Assembly (NCBI GenBank): GCA_024407855.1
Contig: JAKSVQ010000007.1
Location: 1 to 22,394 of the forward strand
DNA: 22,394 nt
Reading direction: 5' to 3'
Source of the DNA: Mycoplasmoidaceae bacterium
Lineage (GTDB): Bacteria > Bacillota_I > Bacilli_A > Mycoplasmatales > Mycoplasmoidaceae
Both the position numbers and the translations under genes were made by a program. Shown one piece after another: positions 8,912 through 19,020 of the stretch (positions within the stretch are counted from its first letter, which is position 1; the number at the start of each line of letters is the position of its first letter). Below the pieces are notes generated by a model that worked only from the letters and a program-made list of their open reading frames with translations, did not search any database and was not told the origin of the DNA.

Positions 8912-11767
8912 ATGTCAAAACGAATGAAAGTATTTAATATTGCTACACCAATTATTGCTGGTAGCTTAATTGTTGGTACAGCTTTATGAGCTATATCACA
9001 AGCCGTTTTAGTTAAAGCATCAGATATTGCTGTACCAGAAGCACAAAAAGAAGCTACAGTTACAACAACTGATGGTTCAACTGAGATTCAATTGCAATGA
9101 AATGGTGATCGACCAGATAATAACAAATTATTTGGTATTGCTATTTATAACGAAAATGTTGAAGGTGAAAGTACATCACTACTAACGGTTTGAAACAGTC
9201 GTGATGTTGTTATCAACGATGATGGAACTGTTGATGTTGTTGTTGCATTTAAAGATGATGTTGTCTTACACCAAACAACAACAGTAAACTATAGTTTACG
9301 TTTGACATATTTAGTTAACGGACAAGAAGTTACTAAAACTATCGATAACTTTAAATTAACATACGAAGTAGCTAATGTTAACGTCTCTATTGGTGGTGTA
9401 CCTGGACTTAGAATTGTGGAAATAACACCTACCTACCCAGTTGTTGGTCAAAGATTAGATGTTGCATTTAATTCTATCCAATATCCAATAACAGGTGTTA
9501 AATCTATTACTACCAACGGTGAAGTCATTCCAACGAATATGTATTCAATGCAAGTACTAGGTTCTGGTCGTGATGGTCATATTTCTATTCCTGGTGAATG
9601 AGTAAAAGGTGATGTTGTTATCACATTATCTAATGCTTATAAAGCTACAGTCGTTTCTCCTGGGGATGTTGCAACAATAGATTTTGCTGTTCCTCCAGAA
9701 ATGAATAAAGAATTTAAATGTCAGGTTACTATTCCTCAAGGATACGCATATACATTTCAATGCATTAAATGTAGAAATCTGACAATTGATTCTAGTCAAT
9801 ATTCTTTTTCCGTATTGCAAAGTACATCTGGAACAACTTACTATTTCACAGTGAACCCTAAAACTGTTAAAGGTGATTTAGTATTTGTTTTCTCTGAAAA
9901 ACCAGATGTAGAAATAATAACAAATCCATCCATATCTAGTAATTTATACGATATAGAATATTTTGATGCTCTAAAAGGAATGGATTCTGAAATCGTTATA
10001 TCATTTGATCAATCAATTGCTGAAGATGTTTCCTTTGATGCACTTGAATGTGATAATGAAGTTTTAACAGAAGATGAAGATTTTGTATTCTGGTGAGATG
10101 ACAATTGGGTTTATTTTGATATTAATGGTGAGGCGTTAACTGGTGACCTAACATTCTATTTCACTGTTGATCAAGAAGAGCCACAACCTATCTTAGAACC
10201 AGGTATAGAGAATTATTTAATCATGACAGCTGAAGAAAATTCGACAGTTTGACTTGAAGTAAATGGAACCTTTCAATGACCTGATTTATACTATTCAATT
10301 AATAGATCGCCATGAATAAAATGGGAAAATGCATCTCAATCAGTAAAATTATCTAAAGGTGACTATTTATGTTTAAGAGGTGACAATAAAACTGGATGAG
10401 CACGTGAAAATAATGAGTATGCGCGCTTTAGATTCTCTCCTACTTCGAAAATATCTCTTTCTGGAAATGTCATGGGACTAATTGATAATGGAACTAACAC
10501 TGACACAATCCCAAGTGAATACTGTTTCTCATATTTATTTAGTGCTGATGGAATTAGTGATGGAGGGCAAAACGCTATTACATCGGTTTCAACAACATTC
10601 TTACCAGCAATGAATTTAACCAAAAACTGCTATTATCGAATGTTTTCAAATTGTGATGGTTTAACGGGATCTACTCCAAACCTACCAGCTAAGGTTCTAG
10701 CACCAGCATGTTATATGTCAATGTTTAGGGACTCTGGTGCTATATCTTATATTAATATATCAGCTAACCAATTTCCAACAACTGGTCTTGCTCCATTTGA
10801 ATATATGTTTTATGGTTGCCCAAACATGTCCTATATTGGTCTTGCTTGAATGAAAAATTTTAGCGAGGATATGTTTTCTCATTGAGTTGATGATGTTTCA
10901 TCTAGCGGTACATTTGCATATTCAGGACCTGACAAAACCCGAGGAAGCTATGCAATACCATTTGGTTGAAACATTGTCCCTAACCAAGAAAGTCAATATC
11001 TAACAATTACAGCTCTTGAACCAACATCTGTTGGCTTTCTATGAGAAAATGATAGTGACATAGAATATTCATTAAACGATAGTAAATGAGCTAAATTTGA
11101 AAAAGCCCAAGCCGGATATTGAAAAGATGTTTTGACAATGGGTGTTGGTGATAAATTACAACTTAAGGGTAACAACCCAAATGGTTTAAATCACGGAATG
11201 GGCAGCTTTACTAAATTTAATTTTGTTGGAAAGGTTGATATAAGTGGAAATATTATGTCATTATTGGATGATGGGGCTTTCACACAGACAAATGTTCCAA
11301 GTTATGGGCTTTGTGCATTATTCCATCCTAGTTGAACAATTGAAGGTGTGGGTAGAGTTGATGGTATTAATACTTCAATCCATTCATTAGAAAATTTAGT
11401 TCTTCCAGCAAGAAGTGTTGGTGTAATTGGCTATGGTGATATGTTCTATGGAAACACAAATATTGTATCAGGACCACGAATTTGTGCTAGATATGTTGCA
11501 AAAGAGTCGTTTGGTTGTATGTTTGAAGACAATGCATGTTTACAAAATGTATATATTGAATATACCGGTAAATTGTTTGATTCCGATTCCGATGAGATAG
11601 GGTTTGTTAGATGATTGCGTAATACAACTTTTTCAGACCCATCATTGTACTATGATGGTTTTGATAGATATTCTGGTGATGAATGAAGAGGTATTATTCC
11701 ACCTAACTGGACAATCAAACCGGCAGGAAATTGATGAATTAAGGAAATAAATAAGGGAAATAAATAA
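8912..11767 (+). CDS. Large BspA-like surface protein, copy A (951 aa)
   Basis: Probably an exposed adhesin or interaction protein. Residues 1-36 form a basic start and hydrophobic segment (signal peptide or uncleaved anchor; no lipobox). Residues about 37-160 are an acidic beta-domain shared almost unchanged with copy B. Three tandem modules of about 80 residues follow (about 166-250, 259-330, 347-420), each ending near KGDLVFVFS-like strands. The C-terminal half holds two related blocks (about 429-690 and 691-951). Each has a YSIN/YSLN..W strand, GD.L.L(R/K)G.N, a GN(V/I)M(G/S)L(I/L)D motif, LPA repeats with CY..MF, and an end such as IP..W. This pattern is typical of BspA-type leucine-rich-repeat proteins of gut Bacteroidota and Trichomonas. 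Many UGA codons are Trp, so it is adapted to code 4. It has its own ribosome-binding site and a terminator just after the stop. Confidence 0.85.
8997..9381 (+). repeat. 385-bp identical repeat, copy 1
   Basis: Base for base identical to 11947-12331 at an offset of 2950. It encodes residues about 29-157 of the BspA-like protein. The 85 bases before it differ at only four positions; after it, similarity falls sharply. Confidence 0.95.
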
Positions 11768-11793
11768 AAAGTAGCCGCCAAGGCTATTTTTTA
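11768..11793 (+). terminator. Intrinsic terminator of BspA-like copy A
   Basis: Stem TAGCC/GGCTA with loop GCCAA and a T tract follows the TAA stop at once. It suggests that the two tandem copies are separate transcription units. Confidence 0.8.
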
Positions 11794-11826
11794 CATATAA
11801 ATAATTTTATATTTAAAAAAGATAAC

Positions 11827-11832
11827 TATAAT
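11827..11832 (+). promoter_or_regulatory. -10 box of BspA-like copy B
   Basis: TATAAT lies 29 bases before the ATG at 11862, with AAGAGGTTA as ribosome-binding site. The region upstream differs from that of copy A, so the two copies may be regulated separately. Confidence 0.45.
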
Positions 11833-11861
11833 GTATATTACTTGATAAGAGGTTATTTTAT

Positions 11862-14654
11862 ATGTCAAAACGAATGAAAATATTTAATATTGCTACCCCA
11901 ATTATTGCTGGTAGCTTAATTGTTGGCACAGCTTTATGAGCTATAACACAAGCCGTTTTAGTTAAAGCATCAGATATTGCTGTACCAGAAGCACAAAAAG
12001 AAGCTACAGTTACAACAACTGATGGTTCAACTGAGATTCAATTGCAATGAAATGGTGATCGACCAGATAATAACAAATTATTTGGTATTGCTATTTATAA
12101 CGAAAATGTTGAAGGTGAAAGTACATCACTACTAACGGTTTGAAACAGTCGTGATGTTGTTATCAACGATGATGGAACTGTTGATGTTGTTGTTGCATTT
12201 AAAGATGATGTTGTCTTACACCAAACAACAACAGTAAACTATAGTTTACGTTTGACATATTTAGTTAACGGACAAGAAGTTACTAAAACTATCGATAACT
12301 TTAAATTAACATACGAAGTAGCTAATGTTAATGTCTCTGTTGGTGGTATACCCGGAGTTAGAATTGTGAGATTAACACCAGTTAACCCAGCTGTTGGCCA
12401 AACACTAAGCGTTGTAGTTGAATCAAAACAATATCCTATTACTGGTATTAAATCAATTACTACTGGTCCTAGCCAAGAAATTGTCCCAGATAACATGTAT
12501 GTCATTTCTCACGATACGACTGGATATCGTGCATTAATTAGAATTCATGGAACATGAGTTAAAGGTGATATTGTTATTACATTATCAAATGCCTTGAAGG
12601 CTAGAGTTGTATCTCCTGATAACGCTTTGGAACTCAGAAGTTCTGTTGATCCAGAAATGGACAAATCATTTATATGTTCTGTTGATGTACCAAATGATTA
12701 CCCATACGAGTTTATAGGAATTAAGTGTAAAGGTCAATTCCTTTCACCTTCATCATATAAGTCGATGTGAATGAGAGGTCCAAGTTATGTTACAATAACC
12801 TTTAACATAAATCCTGGTGTCATTAAAGGAGATTTATTATTCATCTTTTCATCTGAACCATTGATACAGATAGTTACAAACCCAAAAATATCTAGTGATA
12901 ATTACTGGATTGACTATACAGATGCTTTATTAGCAATGGATTCAGAAGTTTATATTGGTTTTGATGAATCAATTTCTGAAAGTGTTTCTTTCGATGGTTT
13001 AGAATGCGATGGTTCATTCTTAACTCCAGGAACTGATTTTGATTGAAATTGAGATGAAAATTATGCATATTTCAATATTTCTGGTAAAGTCTTAACCGGA
13101 AACTTAACATTCTATTTTGATGTTGAGTCTCCACAACCACCAACTCCAGTTATTGCACCTGGTTTAGAAAACTATATGATAGTTGAAGGAATCGAAGATT
13201 CAACTATTTCAATTGAAAGAAAAAATGAATGTCCATTGCCTAATGTATCTTATTCATATGATGGTCAAAAATGAGCAGCATGAAGTGGTGGAGCTCCATT
13301 GCCAATTGGAAAAGGTCAAACATTTTATGTTAGAGGAACAAATAAAACTTGATCACAAAGTGAAAGTGTATATGCTCGTTTTGTTTTCTCAAGCGGGTCA
13401 AGAGTTGCTATTAAGGGCAATGTAATGGGATTGATTGATGGTGGAACTAACACTGATGTGATACCTAATTCATACTGTTTTGCTCACTTATTTGATGCTG
13501 ATAATGCTGAAAATTTTGCAGTTCAGTCAGTATCAACAACTTTCTTACCAGCAATGACATTAACTGAAGGTTGTTATGATCAAATGTTTTACAACTGTGA
13601 TGGTTTAACAACCAGCATTCCAGAACTACCAGCAAAAGTATTAAAAAATAAATGCTATTATCGAATGTTTTATAGTTGCGAGCATATGGCATATGCCAAT
13701 ATAAGCGCTAATGAATATTCATCTGCTGAAAAAGCATGTGAGGAAATGTTTGTTCGTGATGGTGATTTGTCATATATTGGTATTGCAACATTGGGAGATT
13801 TTGGCGAAGACAACTTTAAGAATTGAGTATCTTATGTGGGTTCAAATGGAGCCTTTGTATATTCAGGATTAAGTACAACTAGAGGTGTTGATAGCATTCC
13901 TCAAAATTGGAATATTTGAAAAAATCAAGAAAGTCAATGCTTTACAATTAAAGCGCTTGAACCAACAACTGTATATTTGCGTAATAATGATGGAATTGAT
14001 AATATTGATTTGGAAAGTTCTTTAAATGGTGGAGTATGAACACCAGTTCCAGCTATTTCTGGTAGTGAAATAACAGTCGCAGAATTAGGCGAGGGAGACA
14101 CACTTCAATTAAAGGGACCTAATTCAAATGGTTTAGCTCCGGGTAGAGAATATAACCAATTAACTTTTGAAGGAAAAGTAGATTTAAGTGGAAACATTAT
14201 GTCATTATTAGATAATGGTACATTTACAATGACTGAAGTTCCTAGTTACGGTTTTTTCGCTCTCATAAGTGCTACTAATATTGAAGGTAGAACTTCATCA
14301 GTTAATTCAATGAGAAACTTAGTTTTGCCGGCAAGAACTGTTAAATCTTGTGGATATTCTTGTATGTTTGCAAGTAATGAAGCTTGTATTAATGGACCAA
14401 GAATTGGTGTAAGATATGTTGAATATGAAGCATTTGATTCCACATTCTTTTGTAACTACTCTTTAAATAATGTATATATCGAATATCCTGGTGCATTTGA
14501 CGTTAAGTCTGAAGGAGAGTTCTATCAATGATTGTTGCTTGTTAACTCAACTGATGGTACATTGTATTATGATGGATTTGATAGAAGCACTTCTATTCCT
14601 GATAACTGAACAGTTAAACCATTGTACTATTGGTGAGTTGGAGAAACAAAATAA
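11862..14654 (+). CDS. Large BspA-like surface protein, copy B (930 aa)
   Basis: Tandem paralogue of copy A with the same layout: N-terminal hydrophobic segment (about residues 9-31), shared acidic beta-domain, three Ig-like modules (roughly 165-420) and two BspA-like blocks (the GNVMGLID motif near 520, GNIMSLLD near 778). Motifs such as LPAMTLTEGCYDQMFYNC and LPAKVLKNKCYYRMFYSC show the LPA..L...CY..MF repeat clearly. Bases 11947-12331 are identical to 8997-9381 of copy A, whereas the later modules have diverged strongly. That points to recent gene conversion or to selection on the 5' module. UGA codons are read as Trp and the stop is TAA. No sortase motif or C-terminal membrane segment is seen, so the N-terminal segment is the only candidate anchor. 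Confidence 0.85.
11947..12331 (+). repeat. 385-bp identical repeat, copy 2
   Basis: Second copy of the direct repeat at 8997-9381, at the same place in the paralogous gene. Recombination between the two would remove 2950 bp and leave a single chimeric gene. Confidence 0.95.
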
Positions 14655-14690
14655 AAATAGCCAAACGGCTATTTTTTTTTATTATTAAAG
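14653..14690. terminator. Bidirectional terminator between BspA-like copy B and the YhaM-type lyase
   Basis: Stem AAATAGCC/GGCTATTT with loop AAAC, with A-rich flank on one side and a long T tract on the other. It serves both convergent genes. Confidence 0.9.
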
Positions 14691-14691
14691 A

Positions 14692-16041
14692 CTAATTGTC
14701 TTTTAGCTTACTCATGGCATTCAATAGATCAACCACATTAAGAATAATTGAATCTTGTGTTGTCTTTGAATATTTACCTAAGTTATTGATAGTTTCTTCC
14801 ACTGATTTGTGAACTAAACCATCACGGTGGCCAATCCGACCGCTACCTTCAGCAATAGTTAGACATAAGAAACCACAAACTAGTGATGAAAGAATCTTAA
14901 ATGAACAAGATGGTTTAGCACCATCACACAAAATACCACTTTGTGAAACAAGGTGCATATTTAGCAAGTCATTAATTCTTGCTCAATCTCAACCTTTTTG
15001 GTAAGCAATACCAGCAACAGTACCACAACCAGCAGCTAAGGCAGAACCACACATACCACACAAGTGACCTACTTTAGATTTAATCTTTCATGTAATAAAG
15101 TGGGCAAAAGCTAAAGCTTGTAGTTTCTTGATTTCATCAACTTTAAATTCTTTTGCATAAACATCTTGTGGAATAGATACAGTTAATCCATGGTCACCAG
15201 AAGATGATGATGTCATAACTGGTAGTGGACATCCATACATTCTGGCATCAACTGCCGCACAAACGTCAGCTAAAATCTTTGTTGTTCAATGGTCTTTCTT
15301 AAAGCAAGTGTTGTTATCTTCACCTTTAAGAATCTTCATTCATACTTTAGTAATAGCAGTTTCATCTGGATGAGCAAACCCTTCGTCTTGAACGATTTGG
15401 TTCATCTTTAAACCACCACGTAAGAATGATAATTCTTTTAGTGTTAGAGTTTGACATATTTCATGAACATGTCTAATTGATAATTCATCAACATGTTCAT
15501 CAAAGTCATAACCAGCAGCAGATTCACCAGAAATTTCTGATGGGTCTAGTGTTTCCTTGCCATTTAATTTAGCTTGAATGATGTTATCATGTGAATATTT
15601 GATAATAACATCAGCTTCATTGTTTTTATCATCTTTAGCAACACAACGAACATAAACTGGGTGTGAACCAAAGTCAACTTCTACATCAATTTGTTTTGGT
15701 TCGGCATTACCAAGCTTTTTAGCTTGTTCAATTGTTTCAGGAGTTAAGTCATCTAGACAACTTAACTTCTTAACTGGGTTTTTTAGAATAATACCTGCAG
15801 CAGCAATTGTTGCCATACCACAGCGTCCAAGACGTGGTACACCAACACGTGAGTCATTTCTAAACACATATGGTGATGTATATATAGTGGCAGATTTAAA
15901 TTTGCCAGGTAATAAACTTGAAGCTTTAGCAGCAGCTAGAGAGACAATACCAATTTCAGTACAGCCTAATGCTGGTTGTACTTGTTGGTGAATTAAGGCT
16001 AATAAAAATTCTTTAGCCGAAAGTTGTTCAATTGTTTTCAT
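14692..16041 (-). CDS. L-serine/L-cysteine lyase, UPF0597 (YhaM/CyuA-type) family (449 aa)
   Basis: Family members convert L-cysteine to pyruvate, sulfide and ammonia, or L-serine to pyruvate and ammonia, using a [4Fe-4S] cluster. The N-terminal hallmark is VQPALGCTEIGIVSLAAAK, with the conserved Cys27. Later come the conserved RLGRCGMATIAAAG stretch, MTSSSSGDHG, a Cys-rich HLCGMCGSALAAGCG segment, and CDGAKPSCSFKI near residues 372-383 with the Cys-X6-Cys pair expected for cluster binding. Length fits E. coli YhaM (about 436 aa). UGA is Trp at several positions and the stop is TAG. AAGAAGG stands a few bases before the ATG. It is the third gene of a minus-strand cluster, but a terminator-like hairpin separates it from the upstream serine dehydratase. 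Whether cysteine or serine is the true substrate cannot be read from the sequence. Confidence 0.92.
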
Positions 16042-16069
16042 GTAATACCTTCTTGCTCTTATTATAAAT

Positions 16070-16107
16070 CTTTTTGAAAATAAAAAATATAGGTTTTAAC
16101 CTATATT
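16070..16107 (-). terminator. Terminator after the L-serine dehydratase gene
   Basis: Read on the minus strand, the stem AATATAGG/CCTATATT (16086-16107) is followed by TTTTTATTTT. The TAA stop of the dehydratase gene overlaps its first bases. It may limit read-through into the YhaM-type gene. Confidence 0.65.
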
Positions 16108-17359
16108 ATTTACCTTCTTCATCAAATTGAATGTTTTTGTTAAATTTCAATGTGTATTTACAGTGTTTTGCTAAACCTAGTTTTGAAGTTTCACGATAAC
16201 CATCGATTAATTCATTACCAGATTCATATAAGATGGTAATTGTATCATCAATGTGAACAAGTTGACGTTGACCTTTTAATAAGTGGGCTTGTTCAGCAGC
16301 AGCAATAGCTCTCATAGCATAGATACCATTACGTTGAATGCATGGTACATACGCACATTGACCAACGGCATCACAAGTCATTCCAACTAGTTGTTGCATT
16401 GCGATTTCACCAGCTTTTTCAATTTCATCAATATCAGCATTGTAAGCAATAACAGCATACATTGCAGCAGCTAAAGCAGTAGCAACACCAACTTCGGCTT
16501 GACATCCACCAGTTGCACCAGCAACAGATCCGTTTTGCTTAATTGTAATACCAATTAATGCCGCAGCAGAGAATGCTTCATAAATCTTTTCTTTTGTTGG
16601 TTTGTATTTATCAACGGCTCATTTATAAGCTCCTGGCATTGTTCCAGCAGAACCACAAGTTGGAGCAGTAACAACCATACCATATGCAACAGCTTCTTCG
16701 TTAGTTGCAATCGCATAAGCTGAAACTAATTTAGTTCGTTTAATTCATTCGCAATCATCAGGACGAACTGAATCAAATACAGTTTTAGCACGACGATCAA
16801 AAGCAACTAAACCTTCAATTACACCAGTTTTAGATAAACCGTCTTTAATTGTTCCTTCAAATGAAGAAATCATTTGTTCATATAGTTTAATCAATTCTTC
16901 TTTTGATTCATGTTTACATAAGAATTGGAAAGGAGTAAGTTTTTCTTTCTTAATGATTGCTTTCATTTCAGCAAAGTTCTTATATGGATAAACATTCTTT
17001 GCAGGTTCATCACCTTCAACTGTGAATGTTCCACCACCAACAGATGTGAATAATCTGTTAGCAATTACTTTATCACCTTTACCAAATACTTCAACTCGCA
17101 TCATGTTTGGGTGTTTTGGTGTACTTTTAATATCCCAAACGAATTCATGAGGATATTTTGCAAATACTTCATCAACGGCTTTATCTAGTAAGTGTCCCTT
17201 ACCAGTTAAGGCAAATGATCCATAAAGAGTAATCTTTAAATGATCAATTCCTTCTTTTTCATAATTGTCAAGAATATAGTGACACATTCTTGTTGGAGCA
17301 ATTGTGTGACTTGAACTTGGACCATGTCCGACTTTAAATAATTCTTTTACCGATAACAT
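16106..17359 (-). CDS. sdaA: L-serine ammonia-lyase, iron-sulfur type, single chain (417 aa)
   Basis: Deaminates L-serine to pyruvate and ammonia in the cytoplasm with an oxygen-sensitive [4Fe-4S] cluster. This is the fused form: a beta-like N-terminal domain with [15 protein letters not shown] (residues 11-25) and TSVGGGTF, then the alpha domain with [12 protein letters not shown] (about 232-243), [15 protein letters not shown] (about 277-291) and [16 protein letters not shown]. Probable cluster ligands are Cys286, Cys329 and Cys340, spaced X42 and X10. All family motifs are intact. UGA encodes Trp in several places, for example after DDCE. AGGAGG lies 7 bases before the ATG. The upstream paralogue ends only 11 bases earlier, so the two are co-transcribed. 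Pyruvate made here could feed energy metabolism (inference). Confidence 0.95.
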
Positions 17360-17370
17360 AATCTATCCTC

Positions 17371-18642
17371 CTATTCCCAGTCCTTAGCAGTAGCTGCTTT
17401 TAATGAATATGAAGCATGGTCAGCAAAACCACCCATACCTAGACGACGGTTTTTAGCAATTAAGTCGCCACCAGTTTCACCAATAACCTTGATTAGGTCA
17501 TCAAGTTTGCATAATTCAGGCGTTGACATTAAACTGTGGTTTAAGACAGCAATTTCATATGCTCTTGTTGCAAATGAAGCACATCTTTGAATACATGGAA
17601 TAATTGGATAACTATTTAATGAGTCACAAATAATTCCAAGTGAGTGTTCTAGTGCCATTTCAAAAGCACGACCACATTCATAGATGTCAGCATCATATAA
17701 AACAACAGCAGCTAATACTGCAGCCATTCCACAAGCTGTTCCTATAGGTCCTTGGCATCCAACGTCAATTGGAGCAAGACTTGCACCACTATCAACTAAA
17801 CCTGCAAATATACTAGCAGCACAGAAAGCATTAATCATTTTCTTTGTAGTTACTTCATAATCATTTAGTAAATACAAAGCCATTGCTCAGAAAATGGCTG
17901 TTGTACATAGGTTTGGTGCAGCAATAATAACCGCTTTTTCATTAATTTCTTCACTGATAGCATAGCTAAAAGCTGATAGAATACGGTTAGCATTTTCAGC
18001 AGGCGATAAGAAATTTTCATCATGTAATCAGATGTTTCTAGCTTGACGCACATAGTGAACATCAGGGTTAGATAGTTTTAATTCACCATGTTTTCTTAAA
18101 CCAGCTAAACCAGCAAGTTCAGCTAGGTTAATAGCTCTATAGTATAGTGATTTTATTTCTTCACGATCAGCACCTAAACATGCAAAGTCAAGGAAAGTTG
18201 CACCTTTGTGTTCACTAAACCATTTCTTTACTTCCTCAAATGTGTTCATTGGAATAGTGTCATGTTTTACCTTCTTGTTGAAGTAGTAGTGACCACCACC
18301 ACTAGCTACAACACGGTGACGGTACAATGGTGTTGTTGCATCACTAAACACAACTACGTCAAAGACGTATGGTGTGTTTTTCAATGTTGCTGGACAAGGG
18401 CGATCAGAGAAGATTGCATACTTGAAATTTGAGTAAGAAAAAGCATAGTCAATATCGTGACTAATACCAGCATCTTTTTCCAATCTTGCAAATTCATTGT
18501 AAAGATAAACCTCAACGTGGTTTATTTTTGATCTTTTCATACGAATTTCTCTAGCAATTTCCAAGCAAGCACGATAAGGAACTAAGTTTAACGTTGAACT
18601 AGGACCCATTCCTTGCTTGAATAGTTCTAATATAGATTTCAT
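17371..18642 (-). CDS. Divergent L-serine dehydratase paralogue (423 aa)
   Basis: The whole length matches the single-chain iron-sulfur serine dehydratase layout: N-terminal GMGPSSTLNLVPYRA, a middle VASGGGHYYF strand, and a C-terminal CDSLNSYPIIPCIQRC and GLGGFADHASY-like end. The three cluster cysteines are retained as Cys296, Cys339 and Cys350 with X42 and X10 spacing, exactly as in the neighbouring canonical enzyme. Substrate motifs have changed: SSSHT has become [17 protein letters not shown] has become APNLCTTAIFWAM, and [11 protein letters not shown] has become PIDVGCQGPIG. It is therefore probably an Fe-S protein with another substrate, or a regulatory or partner subunit of the canonical enzyme. 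It is first in the cluster, with GAAAGGT before the ATG and a -10 box at 18669-18674. The frame is open from end to end with UGA as Trp, so it is not a pseudogene by sequence. Confidence 0.85.
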
Positions 18643-18668
18643 AAAATAGAAAATTACCTTTCAATAAA

Positions 18669-18674
18669 ATTATA
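18669..18674 (-). promoter_or_regulatory. -10 box of the serine dehydratase cluster
   Basis: TATAAT on the minus strand about 26 bases before the ATG at 18642, with GAAAGGT between. It is divergent from the feoA promoter about 70 bases away, so one regulator could act on both. Confidence 0.45.
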
Positions 18675-18744
18675 AATCAATATGTTTTTATAAAATCTAT
18701 ATTTTTTAATAAAAATATATTTAGTACAGAAATAGATATTGGTT

Positions 18745-18750
18745 TATAAT
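18745..18750 (+). promoter_or_regulatory. -10 box of the feoAB operon
   Basis: TATAAT ends 24 bases before the ATG at 18775, which places transcription start near 18757. A possible weak -35 (TTAGTA) lies about 18 bases upstream. Confidence 0.5.
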
Positions 18751-18755
18751 CATAG

Positions 18756-18773
18756 ATAGTTAAAAATAACTAT
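18756..18773 (+). promoter_or_regulatory. Perfect inverted repeat filling the feoA leader
   Basis: ATAGTTA-AAAA-TAACTAT, a 7-bp stem with a 4-base loop, ends one base before the feoA ATG. With transcription starting near 18757 it would make up almost the whole 5' leader, and no Shine-Dalgarno sequence is present. It may be an operator for an iron-responsive repressor or an RNA hairpin affecting initiation. Confidence 0.45.
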
Positions 18774-18774
18774 T

Positions 18775-19020
18775 ATGGCTCAAAGATCGGTTGTGAAATT
18801 ATCTAGTAAACTTAAGGGTAAAACCGTTGAGATTGTATCCTTAAACTTCACAGATCATTTGATAAAGCATAAGCTAGAAAACATTGGCTTTATCAAAGGT
18901 GCTCAAGTAAAAGTACTAGATAATGATGATTCTAACAAGGTTCTTCACTTACAACTGTACAATGTGCAATATGTGTTAAGAGAGGAAAATTGTAATCAAA
19001 TAGATGTCAAAGTTATCTAA
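18775..19020 (+). CDS. feoA: Ferrous iron transport protein A (81 aa)
   Basis: Small SH3-like FeoA-domain protein that assists FeoB at the inner face of the membrane. It shows the usual pattern: LKGKTVEIVSL at the first strand, LENIGFIKGAQVKVL (the conserved L..LGf..G..V.V motif, residues about 34-50), and a C-terminal strand ending in VKVI. Length is normal. The ATG has no clear ribosome-binding site and follows an inverted repeat directly. The 3' end overlaps feoB by 17 bases. Confidence 0.88.
   Translation: MAQRSVVKLSSKLKGKTVEIVSLNFTDHLIKHKLENIGFIKGAQVKVLDNDDSNKVLHLQLYNVQYVLREENCNQIDVKVI

Noticed and set aside
10363..10623. Minus-strand open frame inside BspA-like copy A
   Set aside because: It lies opposite a well-supported long plus-strand gene, has no ribosome-binding site and no recognisable features. 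The other antisense frames inside the large genes are shadows for the same reasons.
8997..12331. Assembly duplication artefact for the 385-bp repeat
   Set aside because: Flanking promoter regions, terminators and downstream halves differ clearly between copies, so these are two real loci.
8912..14654. A phage tail-fibre or transposon cargo origin for the large tandem genes
   Set aside because: No phage structural gene, integrase, transposase or terminal inverted repeat flanks them. The N-terminal membrane segments fit cell-surface proteins better.
16106..18642. Reading the two dehydratase genes as split alpha and beta subunits
   Set aside because: Each gene alone contains both the N-terminal beta-like and the C-terminal alpha-like domain once UGA is read as Trp. 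They are two full-length paralogues.
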